Source of the DNA: Rhizobium sp. NZLR1
Lineage (GTDB): Bacteria > Pseudomonadota > Alphaproteobacteria > Rhizobiales > Rhizobiaceae
Direction of reading: 5' to 3'
DNA length: 64,000 nucleotides
Assembly (NCBI RefSeq): GCF_017357385.1
Contig: NZ_CP071632.1
Span: forward strand, 4,462,001-4,526,000
Shown here: piece after piece, positions 8,427 to 19,400 of the stretch
Position numbering within the stretch: the stretch's first letter is position 1
Layout: each line of letters opens with the position of its first letter
The notes under the pieces: generated by a model
What the model was told of the DNA's origin: nothing
What the model saw: the letters and a program-made list of their open reading frames with translations, nothing else
Databases searched by the model: none
Program-made: the position numbers and the translations under genes

Positions 8427-9182
8427 CTAGCTTATCAAGCGGTGACGGAAGGCAAGCGCCACCGCCTGCTGCCGGTTTTTCGCCTTCAGCTTGTTCTGCA
8501 AGCCGTTCATATACCAGTCGACGGTGTGGTTTGAGATCTTCAGCATCTTGCTGATTTCCATCGAGGTCATGCCTTCGGCGAGATAATGCAGGATCTCCAT
8601 TTCGCGTCGCGTCAGCGGCGTGTCGGCCGGCAGCACGGTTTCCAGCGCCTCCGCCTCATCCTTCAGCTCGAGCAATCGCCAGAAGCTTTTGCGTGCCACG
8701 GCCTCGAAAAGGGCGATCTCCACCGGCGACAGCTCGATCGGCTTGCCGGCGAGACTGAGGTTGCCGAGAATGCCGTTCCGTCCGTGGATCGGAAAGATAT
8801 AACCGTCTTCCAGTCCGTGACCGAAAGCATCGACCATCATCTGCTCCATCCGACGCTTCTGCGCATCCTTGCGGAATGCTGCCAGGCTTTCCCGCCAGCG
8901 GAAGGGCCGCTGCGCATGAGCGAGGTAGCGCACCATCGGATCGATCAGCACATATTTTTTCGCGGTATAGATTTGCGGCCATTGTTGCGGCCAGCGGCCG
9001 GCAAGCGCCGCAGCCCAGGGTTCCGGATTCTGCTGCGCCGGATTCTGCGGCAAATGGCGCCGTAGGCCGTAATATTCGAAGCCGCAATCTTGGATGACCT
9101 GCTCCAGCTCGGTAACCACGGCCTGAGGATTTGACGTTTCTTCCAGAATGATAAGCAATTGAATTAACAAATTAATATTCAC
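8427..9182 (-). CDS. expR: LuxR-family autoinducer-binding regulator, ExpR-like
   Basis: A 251-residue orphan quorum-sensing regulator. Residues about 15-170 form the acyl-homoserine-lactone pocket: family hallmarks such as W and Y in WPQIYTAKKY, DP in LIDPMVRY, and a W in FRWRES are present. Residues about 185-250 are the LuxR helix-turn-helix (LTRREMEILHYLAEGMTSMEIS, then SNHTVDWYMNGLQNKL), keeping the conserved Glu and Gly. No autoinducer synthase gene is nearby, so it would respond to signals made elsewhere. Identification as ExpR rests on remembered synteny (pyc - expR - ndvA in Sinorhizobium) plus domain structure. In rhizobia ExpR controls exopolysaccharide and surface traits. Confidence 0.82.
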   Translation of the reverse strand: MNINLLIQLLIILEETSNPQAVVTELEQVIQDCGFEYYGLRRHLPQNPAQQNPEPWAAALAGRWPQQWPQIYTAKKYVLIDPMVRYLAHAQRPFRWRESLAAFRKDAQKRRMEQMMVDAFGHGLEDGYIFPIHGRNGILGNLSLAGKPIELSPVEIALFEAVARKSFWRLLELKDEAEALETVLPADTPLTRREMEILHYLAEGMTSMEISKMLKISNHTVDWYMNGLQNKLKAKNRQQAVALAFRHRLIS

Positions 9183-9501
9183 AAAATGCCCCTTGCCCGG
9201 ACGGATGCCCGCATCGAGGCCGTCGGCGGCTTTTCAAATTGGTCGCGAAACGGTCTTCTTCAAAAAATGCAGTCTCTAATTTAATGCTGCGCTAAATATT
9301 TATTAAAATGCAAGCGCAAATTGTTGCAGGGATATAACCGAGCAGAAAATTCAGCGCCATAGTCATCTCGTCGAATCCCACGATAATGCGATCGGGTTAC
9401 TCGTCGCCTCGATGGACCCTGAATACTCCGTTAATCGCCGGTTCAGGTAACCTTTTGTAGCATCGCATCATCCCGTTTCGCAGATGCATAAGAGGTTCGA
9501 C
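9183..9501. other. Divergent intergenic region expR-ndvA
   Basis: A stretch of 319 bases, AT-rich at about 9268-9320 where promoters are likely. No convincing lux-box palindrome, small gene or RNA could be read. It must hold the start signals of both divergent genes. Confidence 0.5.
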
Positions 9502-11265
9502 GTGACGCTATTCAAGGTCTATGCAAGAGCTCTGCGCTATCTCAGCGCCTACAAGCTGCGCGTATCCCTGGTCGTGGTCGCAAACATCGTTCTGGCGACA
9601 ATTACCATTGCGGAGCCGATCCTGTTCGGTCGCATTATCGATGCGATTTCGGGCAAGGGTGAGGTCAAGCCCATCCTTTTCATGTGGGCGACCTTCGCCG
9701 TTTTCAACACGGTTGCCTTCGTCCTGGTCGCCCGCGAGGCCGACAGGCTGGCCCATGGCCGGCGCGCGACGCTGTTGACGGAAGCCTTCGGCCGGATCAT
9801 CTCCATGCCGCTTGGCTGGCACCATCAGCGCGGCACCTCAAACGCGCTGCATACATTGCTGCGCGCCTGCGAGACGCTGTTCGGTCTCTGGCTGGAATTC
9901 ATGCGCAACCACCTGTCGACGGTTATCGCGCTTGCCCTTCTGATACCGACGGCAATGGCGATGGACCTGCGCCTTTCCGCCGTGCTCATGGTGCTCGCCG
10001 TCGCCTACTGGATGATCGGTCGCGTCGTCATGAGCCGCACCAAAGACGGCCAGGCTTCGGTCGAAAACCATTATCACACCGTCTTTTCGCATGTCAGCGA
10101 CTCGATCAGCAACGTGTCTGTCCTGCACAGCTACAACCGCATCGAGGCTGAAACCAAGGCGCTGAAATCCTTTGCCGACCGCCTGCTCGAAGCCCAGTAT
10201 CCGGTGCTCGACTGGTGGGCGATCGCCAGCGCGTTGAACCGCATGGCGTCGACCATTGCAATGATGGTGGTCCTGATCATCGGCACCATGCTTGTTCAGG
10301 CCGGCCAGCTGCGCGTCGGCGACGTCATCGCCTTCATCGGCTTTGCCAACCTGCTGATCGGCCGCCTCGACCTGATGCGCCAGTTCGCCACGCAGATTTT
10401 CGAAGCCCGTTCCAAGCTCGAGGAATTCTATGCGCTCGAAGACTCGGTGCGTGAACGCGAAGAACCGGCCGGCAATGGCGAGATCAAGGACGTCAAGGGT
10501 GCGATCGAATTCCGCGACGTCTCCTTCGGCTTCGGCAATAGCTCGCAGGGCCTGCACAATGTCTCCTTCTCGGTGAAGGCAGGCCAGACGGTCGCGATCG
10601 TCGGCCCGACCGGTGCCGGCAAGACGACGCTGGTCAACCTGCTGCAGCGTGTTTACGACGCCCAAGGCGGCCAGATCCTTGTCGACGGCACCGATATCAC
10701 CAAGGTGACCCGCAAGTCGCTGCGTCGTCACATCGCCACCGTCTTCCAGGATGCGGGCCTGCTGAACCGTTCGATCAGCGACAATATCCGCCTCGGCCGT
10801 GAAGGCGCCAGCGAAGAGGACATGCGCCGTGCGGCCGAAGCCGCCGCTGCCGCCGACTTTATCGAGACCCGTGAGGATCGCTACGATACGCATGTCGGCG
10901 AACGCGGCAACAAGCTCTCTGGCGGCGAGCGTCAGCGCATCGCCATCGCCCGCGCTATCCTCAAGGACGCGCCGATCCTGGTGCTCGACGAGGCGACCTC
11001 GGCGCTCGACGTCGAGACTGAAAACCGCGTCAAGGCCGCAATCGACAACCTGCGCCAGAACCGCACCACCTTCATCATCGCCCACCGCCTGTCGACGGTC
11101 CGCGAAGCCGATATGGTGCTCTTCCTAGACGACGGCCGCGTGGTCGAACAGGGTAGCTTCGACGAACTCAGCCACAGCAACGGCCGCTTCGCCGCCCTGC
11201 TGCGCGCCAGCGGTATCCTGACGGACGAAGAGGTCCGCAAGGCCCATACCACCGAAGCCGCCTGA
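9502..11265 (+). CDS. ndvA: Cyclic beta-1,2-glucan ABC exporter
   Basis: An inner-membrane half-transporter of 587 residues that exports cyclic beta-1,2-glucan to the periplasm, orthologous to Sinorhizobium NdvA and Agrobacterium ChvA. Six transmembrane segments lie in the first ~300 residues, followed by the ATPase: Walker A GPTGAGKTT near 368, signature LSGGERQR near 471, Walker B LVLDEATSALD near 491, H-loop IAHRLSTV. A GTG start at 9502 is preferred to the in-frame ATG at 9484: AAGAGG lies 7 bases before the GTG, and it gives MTLFKVYARAL, which aligns with the MSLFQVYARAL start I recall for NdvA. The glucan synthase gene ndvB lies about 2 kb downstream on the other strand. A strong terminator follows. 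Confidence 0.95.
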   Translation: MTLFKVYARALRYLSAYKLRVSLVVVANIVLATITIAEPILFGRIIDAISGKGEVKPILFMWATFAVFNTVAFVLVAREADRLAHGRRATLLTEAFGRIISMPLGWHHQRGTSNALHTLLRACETLFGLWLEFMRNHLSTVIALALLIPTAMAMDLRLSAVLMVLAVAYWMIGRVVMSRTKDGQASVENHYHTVFSHVSDSISNVSVLHSYNRIEAETKALKSFADRLLEAQYPVLDWWAIASALNRMASTIAMMVVLIIGTMLVQAGQLRVGDVIAFIGFANLLIGRLDLMRQFATQIFEARSKLEEFYALEDSVREREEPAGNGEIKDVKGAIEFRDVSFGFGNSSQGLHNVSFSVKAGQTVAIVGPTGAGKTTLVNLLQRVYDAQGGQILVDGTDITKVTRKSLRRHIATVFQDAGLLNRSISDNIRLGREGASEEDMRRAAEAAAAADFIETREDRYDTHVGERGNKLSGGERQRIAIARAILKDAPILVLDEATSALDVETENRVKAAIDNLRQNRTTFIIAHRLSTVREADMVLFLDDGRVVEQGSFDELSHSNGRFAALLRASGILTDEEVRKAHTTEAA

Positions 11266-11283
11266 TCGGCTTGGGTTTCAAAC

Positions 11284-11318
11284 AAAGGCCGGAGGGTAAC
11301 TCCCTTTCGGCCTTTTTT
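11284..11318 (+). terminator. Rho-independent terminator of ndvA
   Basis: The stem AAAGGCCG/CGGCCTTT, extended by GGAG/CTCC-type pairs, is followed by a T-run (CCTTTTTTGTTG). It lies about 20 bases after the ndvA stop. Confidence 0.85.
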
Positions 11319-11433
11319 GTTGGGCTGGGTTAAGAGGCTGCATCGAACGGCATTCCTACGACACGCTTTAAGACTTTGCTTTATCCGAATACCGCCGTGG
11401 ACGATATGCATTGGCACTGTGCCGTGTGGATAT

Positions 11434-11602
11434 CCCCTCTGCCCTGGCGGGCATCTCCCCACAAGGAGGGAGATCGGCTGGCGCGATGGTTTCCCCAAAC
11501 AATGACCAACTGATGTCCCGCACGGCAGTAGAGAGGAATTGAGGGCCAACCACTGGCTGATCTCCCCATCTGTGGGGGAGATGCCCGGCAGGGCAGAAGG
11601 GG
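11434..11602. repeat. RIME-like rhizobial intergenic mosaic element
   Basis: The outer arms are near-complementary: CCCCTCTGCCCTGGCGGGC at the left end and a matching GCCCGGCAGGGCAGAAGGGG-type block at the right end, with further complementary CATCTCCCC/GGGGAGATG segments inside. Such inverted-repeat mosaics are scattered through Rhizobium genomes. It sits in the ndvA to VOC-gene spacer and does not interrupt a gene. Confidence 0.75.
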
Positions 11603-11701
11603 CTCACACGCAGCAACGTCTCGATTCCAAGCCAAACCGATTGACCACCCTACCGATCTTCCTAATTTCCGGTTTGATACCGACTACCGAAGGGAAAAAC
11701 C

Positions 11702-12055
11702 ATGAAGGTCCTGCGCATCGTTGCCAATGTCCAGGCACCTGACATCACCATGGCCCGGCGGTTCTATCAGGATATCCTCGGTCTTGACGTCATCATGGAT
11801 CACGGATGGATCGCGACGTTCGGCGCCCCGCGCTCGATGACCGTTCAACTCAGCGTGGCCAGCGAAGGTGGCTCCGGAACGCCGGTACCGGATCTCTCGA
11901 TCGAGGTCGACGACCTCGACGCCGTGTTTAAGGCAATGTCGGCGGCTGGCTTTCCCATCGAATACGGCCCGGCCGATGAGCCCTGGGGCGTCAGGCGCTT
12001 CTATGTGCGCGATCCTCTGGGCAAGCTGGTGAACATCCTTGTTCACAAAAACTAA
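11702..12055 (+). CDS. VOC-fold (glyoxalase/bleomycin-resistance-like) protein
   Basis: A 117-residue single VOC domain. It begins MKVLRIVANVQAPDITMARRFYQDILGLDV, the usual first beta-alpha-beta unit, and ends with WGVRRFYVRDPLGKLVNILVH, the usual metal-site strand region (E/H positions only partly conserved). Proteins of this family bind small ligands or catalyse isomerisation or dioxygenation. The specific reaction cannot be read. It stands alone between ndvA and opgC and its stop codon runs into a strong hairpin shared with the convergent opgC. Confidence 0.82.
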   Translation: MKVLRIVANVQAPDITMARRFYQDILGLDVIMDHGWIATFGAPRSMTVQLSVASEGGSGTPVPDLSIEVDDLDAVFKAMSAAGFPIEYGPADEPWGVRRFYVRDPLGKLVNILVHKN

Positions 12056-12078
12056 GCCGGCGGCCATCGGCCGCCGGC
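12056..12078. terminator. Bidirectional terminator hairpin between VOC gene and opgC
   Basis: GCCGGCGGCC at 12056-12065 pairs perfectly with GGCCGCCGGC at 12069-12078 around an ATC loop. Read on the minus strand (opgC direction) it is followed by TTAGTTTTTG, a good T-tract. Confidence 0.75.
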
Positions 12079-12107
12079 TCCCTTCATCTCACAGGCATAT
12101 CCAAAGC

Positions 12108-13346
12108 CTATTTCCGATCGTTGCGGCGATAGACGTTGGCCGTTCCGCCAATGCGGACGGGCACCGGGACGCTGGCGAGCTCCGTGACCAGTTTCGCCTT
12201 GACCTTGCCCTGCTGGCGCTTGCGTTCGAGATAATAGGCATAGGCGAATTGCGTCGCGATACCAACGATCACCAAGAGCGGACCGACCAGCGGATCCTTA
12301 TTGGTAATATAGAGCACTACCTGGCCAATCATGGCGAGGATCGTGCCGGCGACGAAAATGTTCAGCGAATGGCGGCCGAGGATCGCCAGCGGATGGTCTG
12401 CAGGACGGCGCAGAATGCGCGAGAGCGCCGGAATGCTGATGACCAGATAGGTCAGTGCCAGCACGTGCAACAGACGCGGCAGCGACAGGAAGGTCTTGTC
12501 GAAACCGGTGATGACCGTCGGCAGGCCAAGTGCGGCCAGCGAATTGCCGAAGACCCAGAGCTGGCCGGTCACCCAGACAAAGGACAGCGCGACGTAACCG
12601 GCAGCGGCCGCAAGCAGCAGCCGATGCCGGGGGATGGTGCCGCCGCGCTTGATATGCAGCATCGAAACGATGCCGATCGAAAACAGGAACTGCCATGAAA
12701 GCGGATTGAGGAACCAGTAGCTTTCGATCAGCATGTTGTGCGGCGCCACTTGGTAGATGCCCGCAAGCAGCCAGACCGTGCCGGAAACGCCGAGCGCCAG
12801 CAACGGGCTCCGGGCATTCAAAAGCAGGATGATCGGCACCATCAACATCAACGCGCCGTACATCGGCAGGATATTGTTATAGCCGATCTGGTGGCCGAGC
12901 AGCAGCAACGCCGGAATGCCTTCCTTCAGGTTCATCAGCACCGCCAGGATGTTGATTTCGACCAGCAAGCCCGGCCGGTGAAACAGCCACGCGCCGCAGA
13001 TAAACAGCGCCAGCGTCATGAAGGTGGTGATCATGTGGGCGAGATAGAGCGTGAAGGCGCGCTTCACCGCCTTGATCGCCATCGTCAGCCGGTTGCCCGG
13101 CCGGAACCCGGAACCGTAGGCAAGGCCGACGGCAATGCCCGAGATCAGCACGAAGGCTTCTGCAGCATCGGAAAAACCGAAATTCTTCGTCGTCAGATAT
13201 TCGAAGATCTGTCCGGGAACATGGTTGATGAAGATCATGATCAGCGCCACGCCGCGCAAGACGTCGAGCCTTGTATCACGTATTGGCGCGGCGGCGGATA
13301 GGGAACTGCGCCCAGTGACGATGGCTTGGGTCGGCGTGCTAGCCAT
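12108..13346 (-). CDS. opgC: OpgC-family membrane protein (periplasmic glucan substituent transferase)
   Basis: An integral membrane protein of 412 residues with about ten hydrophobic segments. It starts with the OpgC hallmark RLDVLRGVALIMIFINHVPG and later has SDAAEAFVLISGIAVGLAYG. Members of this acyltransferase-3-like family transfer succinyl groups to osmoregulated periplasmic glucans (OpgC in Rhodobacter). It lies directly downstream of ndvB on the same strand, separated by a 99-base spacer with a hairpin, so it very likely decorates the cyclic glucan made by NdvB. Succinyl as the substituent is a family-based inference. Confidence 0.85.
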   Translation of the reverse strand: MASTPTQAIVTGRSSLSAAAPIRDTRLDVLRGVALIMIFINHVPGQIFEYLTTKNFGFSDAAEAFVLISGIAVGLAYGSGFRPGNRLTMAIKAVKRAFTLYLAHMITTFMTLALFICGAWLFHRPGLLVEINILAVLMNLKEGIPALLLLGHQIGYNNILPMYGALMLMVPIILLLNARSPLLALGVSGTVWLLAGIYQVAPHNMLIESYWFLNPLSWQFLFSIGIVSMLHIKRGGTIPRHRLLLAAAAGYVALSFVWVTGQLWVFGNSLAALGLPTVITGFDKTFLSLPRLLHVLALTYLVISIPALSRILRRPADHPLAILGRHSLNIFVAGTILAMIGQVVLYITNKDPLVGPLLVIVGIATQFAYAYYLERKRQQGKVKAKLVTELASVPVPVRIGGTANVYRRNDRK

Positions 13347-13381
13347 GGGTGTCTCCTTGTCATCCGATTTGCAAACGCGAC

Positions 13382-13412
13382 GGCGGCCAAAAGGGTTCCC
13401 TTTTGGCCGCCG
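13382..13412 (-). terminator. Strong stem-loop between ndvB and opgC (attenuator-like)
   Basis: GCGGCCAAAAGGG pairs with CCCTTTTGGCCGC around a two-base turn. Read on the minus strand it is not followed by a good T-run. It may partly terminate or stabilise the ndvB transcript and lower opgC expression. Confidence 0.55.
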
Positions 13413-13446
13413 CGAATCGCCGTGTTTTTCAGCGTGGAGGACGCTG

Positions 13447-16400
13447 TTATCCGAGCGGATATCCCTCTTCGGGATCGGTGACTTCGCAGCCGTTGATCGT
13501 CAGAGTGTAGCCGCTGTCATTGGACGCTTTTGAGACCGAAATGCGGTATTTGCCGCCGCCCTGCTCCACCTCTGCCGCAAAACCGTCCCATTCCGACGGG
13601 AGCGACGGCCGCACATAGAGCCGGCCGCCCTTCAGCCGGATGCCGAGGATGCCTTCGACGGCGGCGCGGTAGAGCCAGCCGGCGGAGCCGGTATACCAGG
13701 TCCAGCCGCCGCGCGACGTATAGGGCTCATGGCCGTAGACGTCGGCAGCCACGACATAGGGTTCGACGCGGTATTGCTCCGCCGAAGCCTTGTCGAGCGC
13801 GTGGGTGATCGGGTTGAGAATCTGGAAGCAACGGAAGGCATCATCGCCCCGCTTCAGCTCCGCCAACGCCATCACCACCCAGGTTGCGGCGTGGGTATAT
13901 TGTCCGCCGTTTTCGCGCACCCCCGGCGGATAGGCTTTGATATAGCCGGGATCCCTGGCGGAATTGACAAAAGGCGGCGTGAACAGCCGGATGATCCGGG
14001 CATCCTCGTCGACCAGCTGGTCGAGCACAGCGTCCATCGCTGTGACGGCGCGGGCCGGATCACCCTCGCCCGACAGCACGCTCCATGACTGCGCAATCGA
14101 ATCGATCCGGCATTCCGGGCTTTCCCTGGAGCCGAGCAGCGCACCGTCGTCGAATGTGCCGCGGCGATAGTAGCCGCCATCCCAGGCCGCAGTTTCGAGC
14201 GCCTTCTTCAGCTCGATCAGATGCGCCGACCAGCGCTCTATGCGGGCCGTGTCGCCGCGCTCTTCGGCATAGGGAATAAAGGAGCGCAATGCGCCCGCCA
14301 AGAACCAGCCGAGCCAGACGCTGGTGCCGCGCCCGCCGACGCCGACGCGGTTCATCCCGTCGTTCCAGTCGCCGCCAAGGAACAGCGGCAGGCCGTTTGC
14401 CCCCTTGCGGGCGATGGCGAGATCGAGCGCCAGCGCCGCGTGCTCGTAGACGCTCGCCTTGTCCTCGGAAATCTCCGGCCTGTAGAAGGAGTCGTGCTGG
14501 CCTTCGAGCAGAGCCGGCCCTTCCAGGAAGGCGATCTGCTCGTCGAGCACGCTCCTATCGCCGGTGACGCTGCAATAATGATGGATCGCGTAAGCGAGCC
14601 AGACGACGTCGTCCGAGATCAACGTGCGCACGCCCGCACCCGTTCCGGGCAGCCACCAATGCTGCACGTCGCCTTCGCGGAATTGGCGTGACGCGGCATT
14701 GAGGATCTGCCCGCGGGCGAGGGAGGGTTCGTGCAGCACGAAGGCCAGCGTGTCCTGCAGCTGATCGCGGAAGCCGAAGGCGCCGCTTGCCTGGTAGAAG
14801 GCCGTGCGGGCCATGATGCGGCAGCCGAGGCTCTGATAGGGCAACCAGGTGTTGACGAGATTATTCATTCCACGATCTGGCGTCGATATCTGCAGCCTGC
14901 CGGTAAAATCCCGCCAGAAGGTTCGGTTCGCCTCGACGGCATCGTCGAACGAGGCCTTGCGGATCTCGGCGATGACTCTGCGCGCTTCTTCCTCCGTCGG
15001 CGTATCGCCGAGGAAGAAGGTGAAGTCGCGCTCCTCACCGGCGCCGAGCTCGATGTCGATGGCAAGCGCTGCGGCCGGATCACCGTCGAGGTCGGCCGTG
15101 CTGGAAAGGGCGGCGGCGGAGGTAACGGCCTGCGGCGCGTGGATCGTTCCCGCCTTGCCGACAAATTCGCGCCGGCTTGCCGAGAAGCTCGAAAGGGCCT
15201 CGCTCGCCGCGAAGAAGGCGGTGCGGCTGGAATAATCGATGCTGTAGGGATTGGTGGCAAACAGCGCCCCAGTCTCCTCGTCATATCTAGACAGGATGAA
15301 CGGTGCCGTGCGTGCCGCATTGCTGCCGAGGATCCATTCGACATAACCGTAGAGACGCAGCTTGCGGCTGGTCGAACCGGTGTTGCGCAAGCGCAGGCGC
15401 TGCAGTTTAACCGGCCTTTCGCGGTCGATCGTCTGCGTCAGCTCGAGAGCGATATCGTTCTGAATGCTGGAAAAGACCGAATAGCCGAGCCCGTGACGGG
15501 TTTCGAAGCGGATGTCCGGCCGGCCGGAAAGCGCTGCGAACGGCGTCATGACGGCACCGCTCTCGAGATCGGTCAAATAGAACGCCTCGCCGGAACGGTT
15601 GACCACCGCATCGTTCGACCAGGAGGTCAGCTGATAGTCGCGCGAATTGGCGCTCCAGGTGAAGCCGGAGCCCTCAGCCGACACGTGGAAGCCGAACCTG
15701 TCATTGGAGATGACATTGATCCACGGCTGCGGCGTCGCGTGACCTCCGGGCAGCCGAACGACATATTCGCGTCCATCGCGGGCAAAACCGCCAATACCGT
15801 TCCAGAAGTCGAGATCGCCTTCCTCCTCGATGACGACGGCGGGCACGACAGGCGGCGGCACCGGCGCAACACGCTTGACCGGGGCCTTGTTGCGCTCGGC
15901 CCGTTCCATCTCCTGCAGCTCCTCCTTGGAGGGCGCAAACAGCGCCACGGCGCGGCCGATCTGGTCGACCACCTTGCCGTTCTTCGTATGCAGCGTGACG
16001 CGGGAAGCCGCAATCAGCGCGTGATAGGTGCTCTCCTCCATCAGGTCCTTGCGAACAGCAAAGATATGCTGGCGCAAGCCGTCGGCCTGGCCCATGCGGC
16101 GCACGTTTTCGCACATTGCGTCGAGCGCGTGCTGCATATCCTGCGCGTAGGAAGAGGCGCGTTCGTTCATGATGACGAGATCGGCGGTGACGCCGCGCGA
16201 ACGCAGATATTCCTGCGCCAGCAGCGCCTCGCGGGCGATCTCGAGATCCATGTCGTCGTTGATGCGCAGCGTGAAGATCGGGAAGTCGCCGGAGATCGCC
16301 AGCGGCCAAAGCGCCGATTGCGACTGCAGGCCGGCCTCGACGGTCGCCTCGTCCTTGCGCAGCTGCATGTCGGGATAGACGAGGTAGCGTCCGAGATGCT

Positions 16401-19400
16401 GGAAGGCCGCTGCCTGCTGCGAGGTAACGCCGACATGGCGCATCTGCACCTGCGTGCGCGTCCAGGCTTGCACCAACTCGTGGTTGAAAGCGTCGGGATG
16501 ACGGTAGCGATTGACCGCCTTGTCGACTTCGTCGCGGTTTGGCGCAGCGATCGTCCAGAAGATCACGCTGACTTTCTTGCCGGCCGGCACGCGGACGGTG
16601 CGACGCAGCGACATCACCGCATCGAGCATGAAGCCGTCGCTGCCGGAAAGCGTAGCGCCCGGATCGAAGGCTGCCGCATCGGCAAGGCTGCGGCCACGGC
16701 CGATGAATTTGCGCCGGTCGGTCTCGAATTCCGTGTGGCGGGTGTCGCCGGCATTGTCGACGATCAAGTGGGCGATGCTGATGTTCGGTTCGTTCGGATC
16801 GCGCTTGTTGCGTTCGGCGCGGATGACGTCGCCGCGCTTGCCGATCTCGGTCTTGACGAACATCCGGGCAAATGCCGGATGCGCATTGTCGGTATCGTCG
16901 GAGGTGATCACCGGTTCGAGATAGGAGGTGACTTCGATGAAACGGTCTTCCCCACCCATGTTGAGCAGGGTGACGCGGCGGGCCTCGGCATCATGCTCGG
17001 TCGCAATAATGCACTCTACCTCGCTTGTGAGGTCGCCGACCGTCTTGGTGAACTGCGCCTTCTCGTCGGCGAATTCGACCTTGATCTTTTCGCCTTCGAC
17101 GCCCTTCGGCTCCGAGGTCGTCGACCACCATTCATTCGTGGCCGTATCGCGCAGGAAGATGAAGCTGCCCCAGCGGTCTTCGGTCGGATCGGCTTTCCAG
17201 CGGGAAACGGAGAGGCCGTTCCAGCGGGAATAACCGGCGCCCGTAGCCGTCAGCATCAGCGAATAATGGCCGTTCGACAAGAACACGAGTTCGCGATCAC
17301 GCGAAGCCGGATCGCTGATCTTCCTGATCTCCGGCCGCAGCAGGTCGTCCTGGATGCTGGCCGGCGTGTCGGATTCATGCTTGCCGCTCATCACCGGAAT
17401 GTCGCGCGGCGCCTTTTCCTGCAGCAAAAGCTCCGCTGCCTCGATGACCGGATCGGCGTGGAAGAGCTCGCGCAGATGACCATTGAAGGCGACGTTGGCG
17501 ACGGCGGCGATCGACATGCCGTGATGGTGGGCATAATAATTATAGACCACAGCGCATTTTTTGCCTTCCGGCACGCGCGTCGGCGTGAAGTCGACGGCAT
17601 CGTGGAAGCCGAACTTGCCGAGCGCACCGACCTTGCGCAGCCTCTGCAGATTTTCGAGCGCGGCCGGCGGGTCGTACTGGCTGGCGAGCAGCGATGCATA
17701 AGGCGCAATGACGGCATTGTGGCCGAGGCCGCGCTTCAGGCCGAGCGTCGGCACGCCGAAATTCGTGTACTGATAATTGAGATTATGGTCGCGGGCATTG
17801 AAGGCCGCTTCCGAGATGCCCCACGGAATTCCGAGCTTGCGGGCGTAATTCATCTGTTCGACGACGACCAGATTGTTGGTCTGGTTGAGAATCCCTCCGC
17901 CGCGCTCCTGCATGACCAGCGGCGGCATCAGATACTCGAACATCGAGCCGGACCAGGAGACCAGCGCGCCGCGCGACCCCACAGGAACGACCTGGCGGCC
18001 GAGGCGATACCAGTGCTCCGTTGGCAGATCGCCCTTGGCAATGCCGAACAGGCTGGTCAGGCGACATTCCGAGGCGAGAAGATCGTAGCAAGCCTGGTCG
18101 AGTTCACCGCTTTCGACGCGGTAGCCGATCGACAGCAGGCGCCGCTCGGGCCGGAACAGGAAGCCGAAATCCATCGAGAACGCCAGATCTCGGGCTTTGT
18201 CGCGCAGTGCCACCAGGCGCGGCCTCAGCGCATCGACTTTGGAAAGGTCGAAGGTGCTGTCGGAAATATGCGCCTCACAGACCTTCACCAGGGAGGCCGC
18301 CCATTGGGTGACCTCTTCGCTCTGCTTCGACTTGACCTCATGGTCGAGATTGGCGGCGAGCTTCTCGATGTCGCGGGCGAGAACGGCGAGATTGATGATG
18401 CGGATCGAGGCGAATTCATGCTCGCGCTTGACGGCGGCAAGCGCATTCTGGAAGCCGACGATGCGTTCCTCCAGCCGCCGGCGCAGCGGCCGCACGGTCT
18501 TGCGGTCGTCGGGCAGGTCGGCCAGCACTTCACCGAGAATGCCGGCTGTGTCGCCGACGCCGTCGAGGTTGCCCTGCATATGAGCGGACGGCGCCTCGGC
18601 CCAGTTGCGGCAGGCCGACGAAATAGCGATCAAATGGCCGGCGAGATTGCCGCTGTCGACGGCCGAGACATAACGCGGCCCAAGCGTCTGCAGCGTATCG
18701 GTGTGATACCAGTTGAACAGATGGCCGCGGAATTTCTCCATTCTGTCGATCGTCGAAATCGTCTGCTCCAGCCGCTCGAGCGTCTCCTCGAAGGAGAACC
18801 AGCCGAATTGCCGGCCGGAAACGACCGAGAGCAGATAGACGCCGATATTGGTCGGCGAGGTGCGCGCCGCAACAATCACATGCGGCGTTTCCTGGATATT
18901 GTCCGGCGGCAGATAGTTCTGCTCGGCCGTGGTGAAGGTCTCGAAATAACGCCAGGTGCGCCGGGCGATCTTGCGCAGTTCGCTCGACACCGAATCGGCG
19001 ACCTCGAGCCGGTCCTCGGTCTCTGCCGACTGGCTGACATACCAGGCGACGACAGGCGACAGGATCCACAACAGAGCGAAGGGAATGCCGACGACGAAGG
19101 CGCTGCCGCCGGGGAGGGCTGCAAACCCAAGCGCCAGCAGCGCCAGCGCCGGTGCGTGCCACATCCCTTTGTAATAGGAGATCAGCGTTCCCTGGCCGCT
19201 GGCGTGAACGCTGGCGGCGGTCCGCCACTGCAGCATCAGCTTGCGGCTGACCAAGAGGCGGTAGAGCGAGCGGCCGATCGCATCGGCCATCATGGCGGCC
19301 GAATCGGCGATGAAGACGATACGCAGTGCAACCTGCGCATTGGCGGCCGTGATATCGGACCAGACCGTATAGAGGTGGGCGCGGGCGATGATATCGCTGG

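Noticed and set aside
9183..9501. Possible lux-box in the expR-ndvA spacer
   Set aside because: I looked for an 18-20-bp palindrome of the lux/tra-box type and found none convincing.
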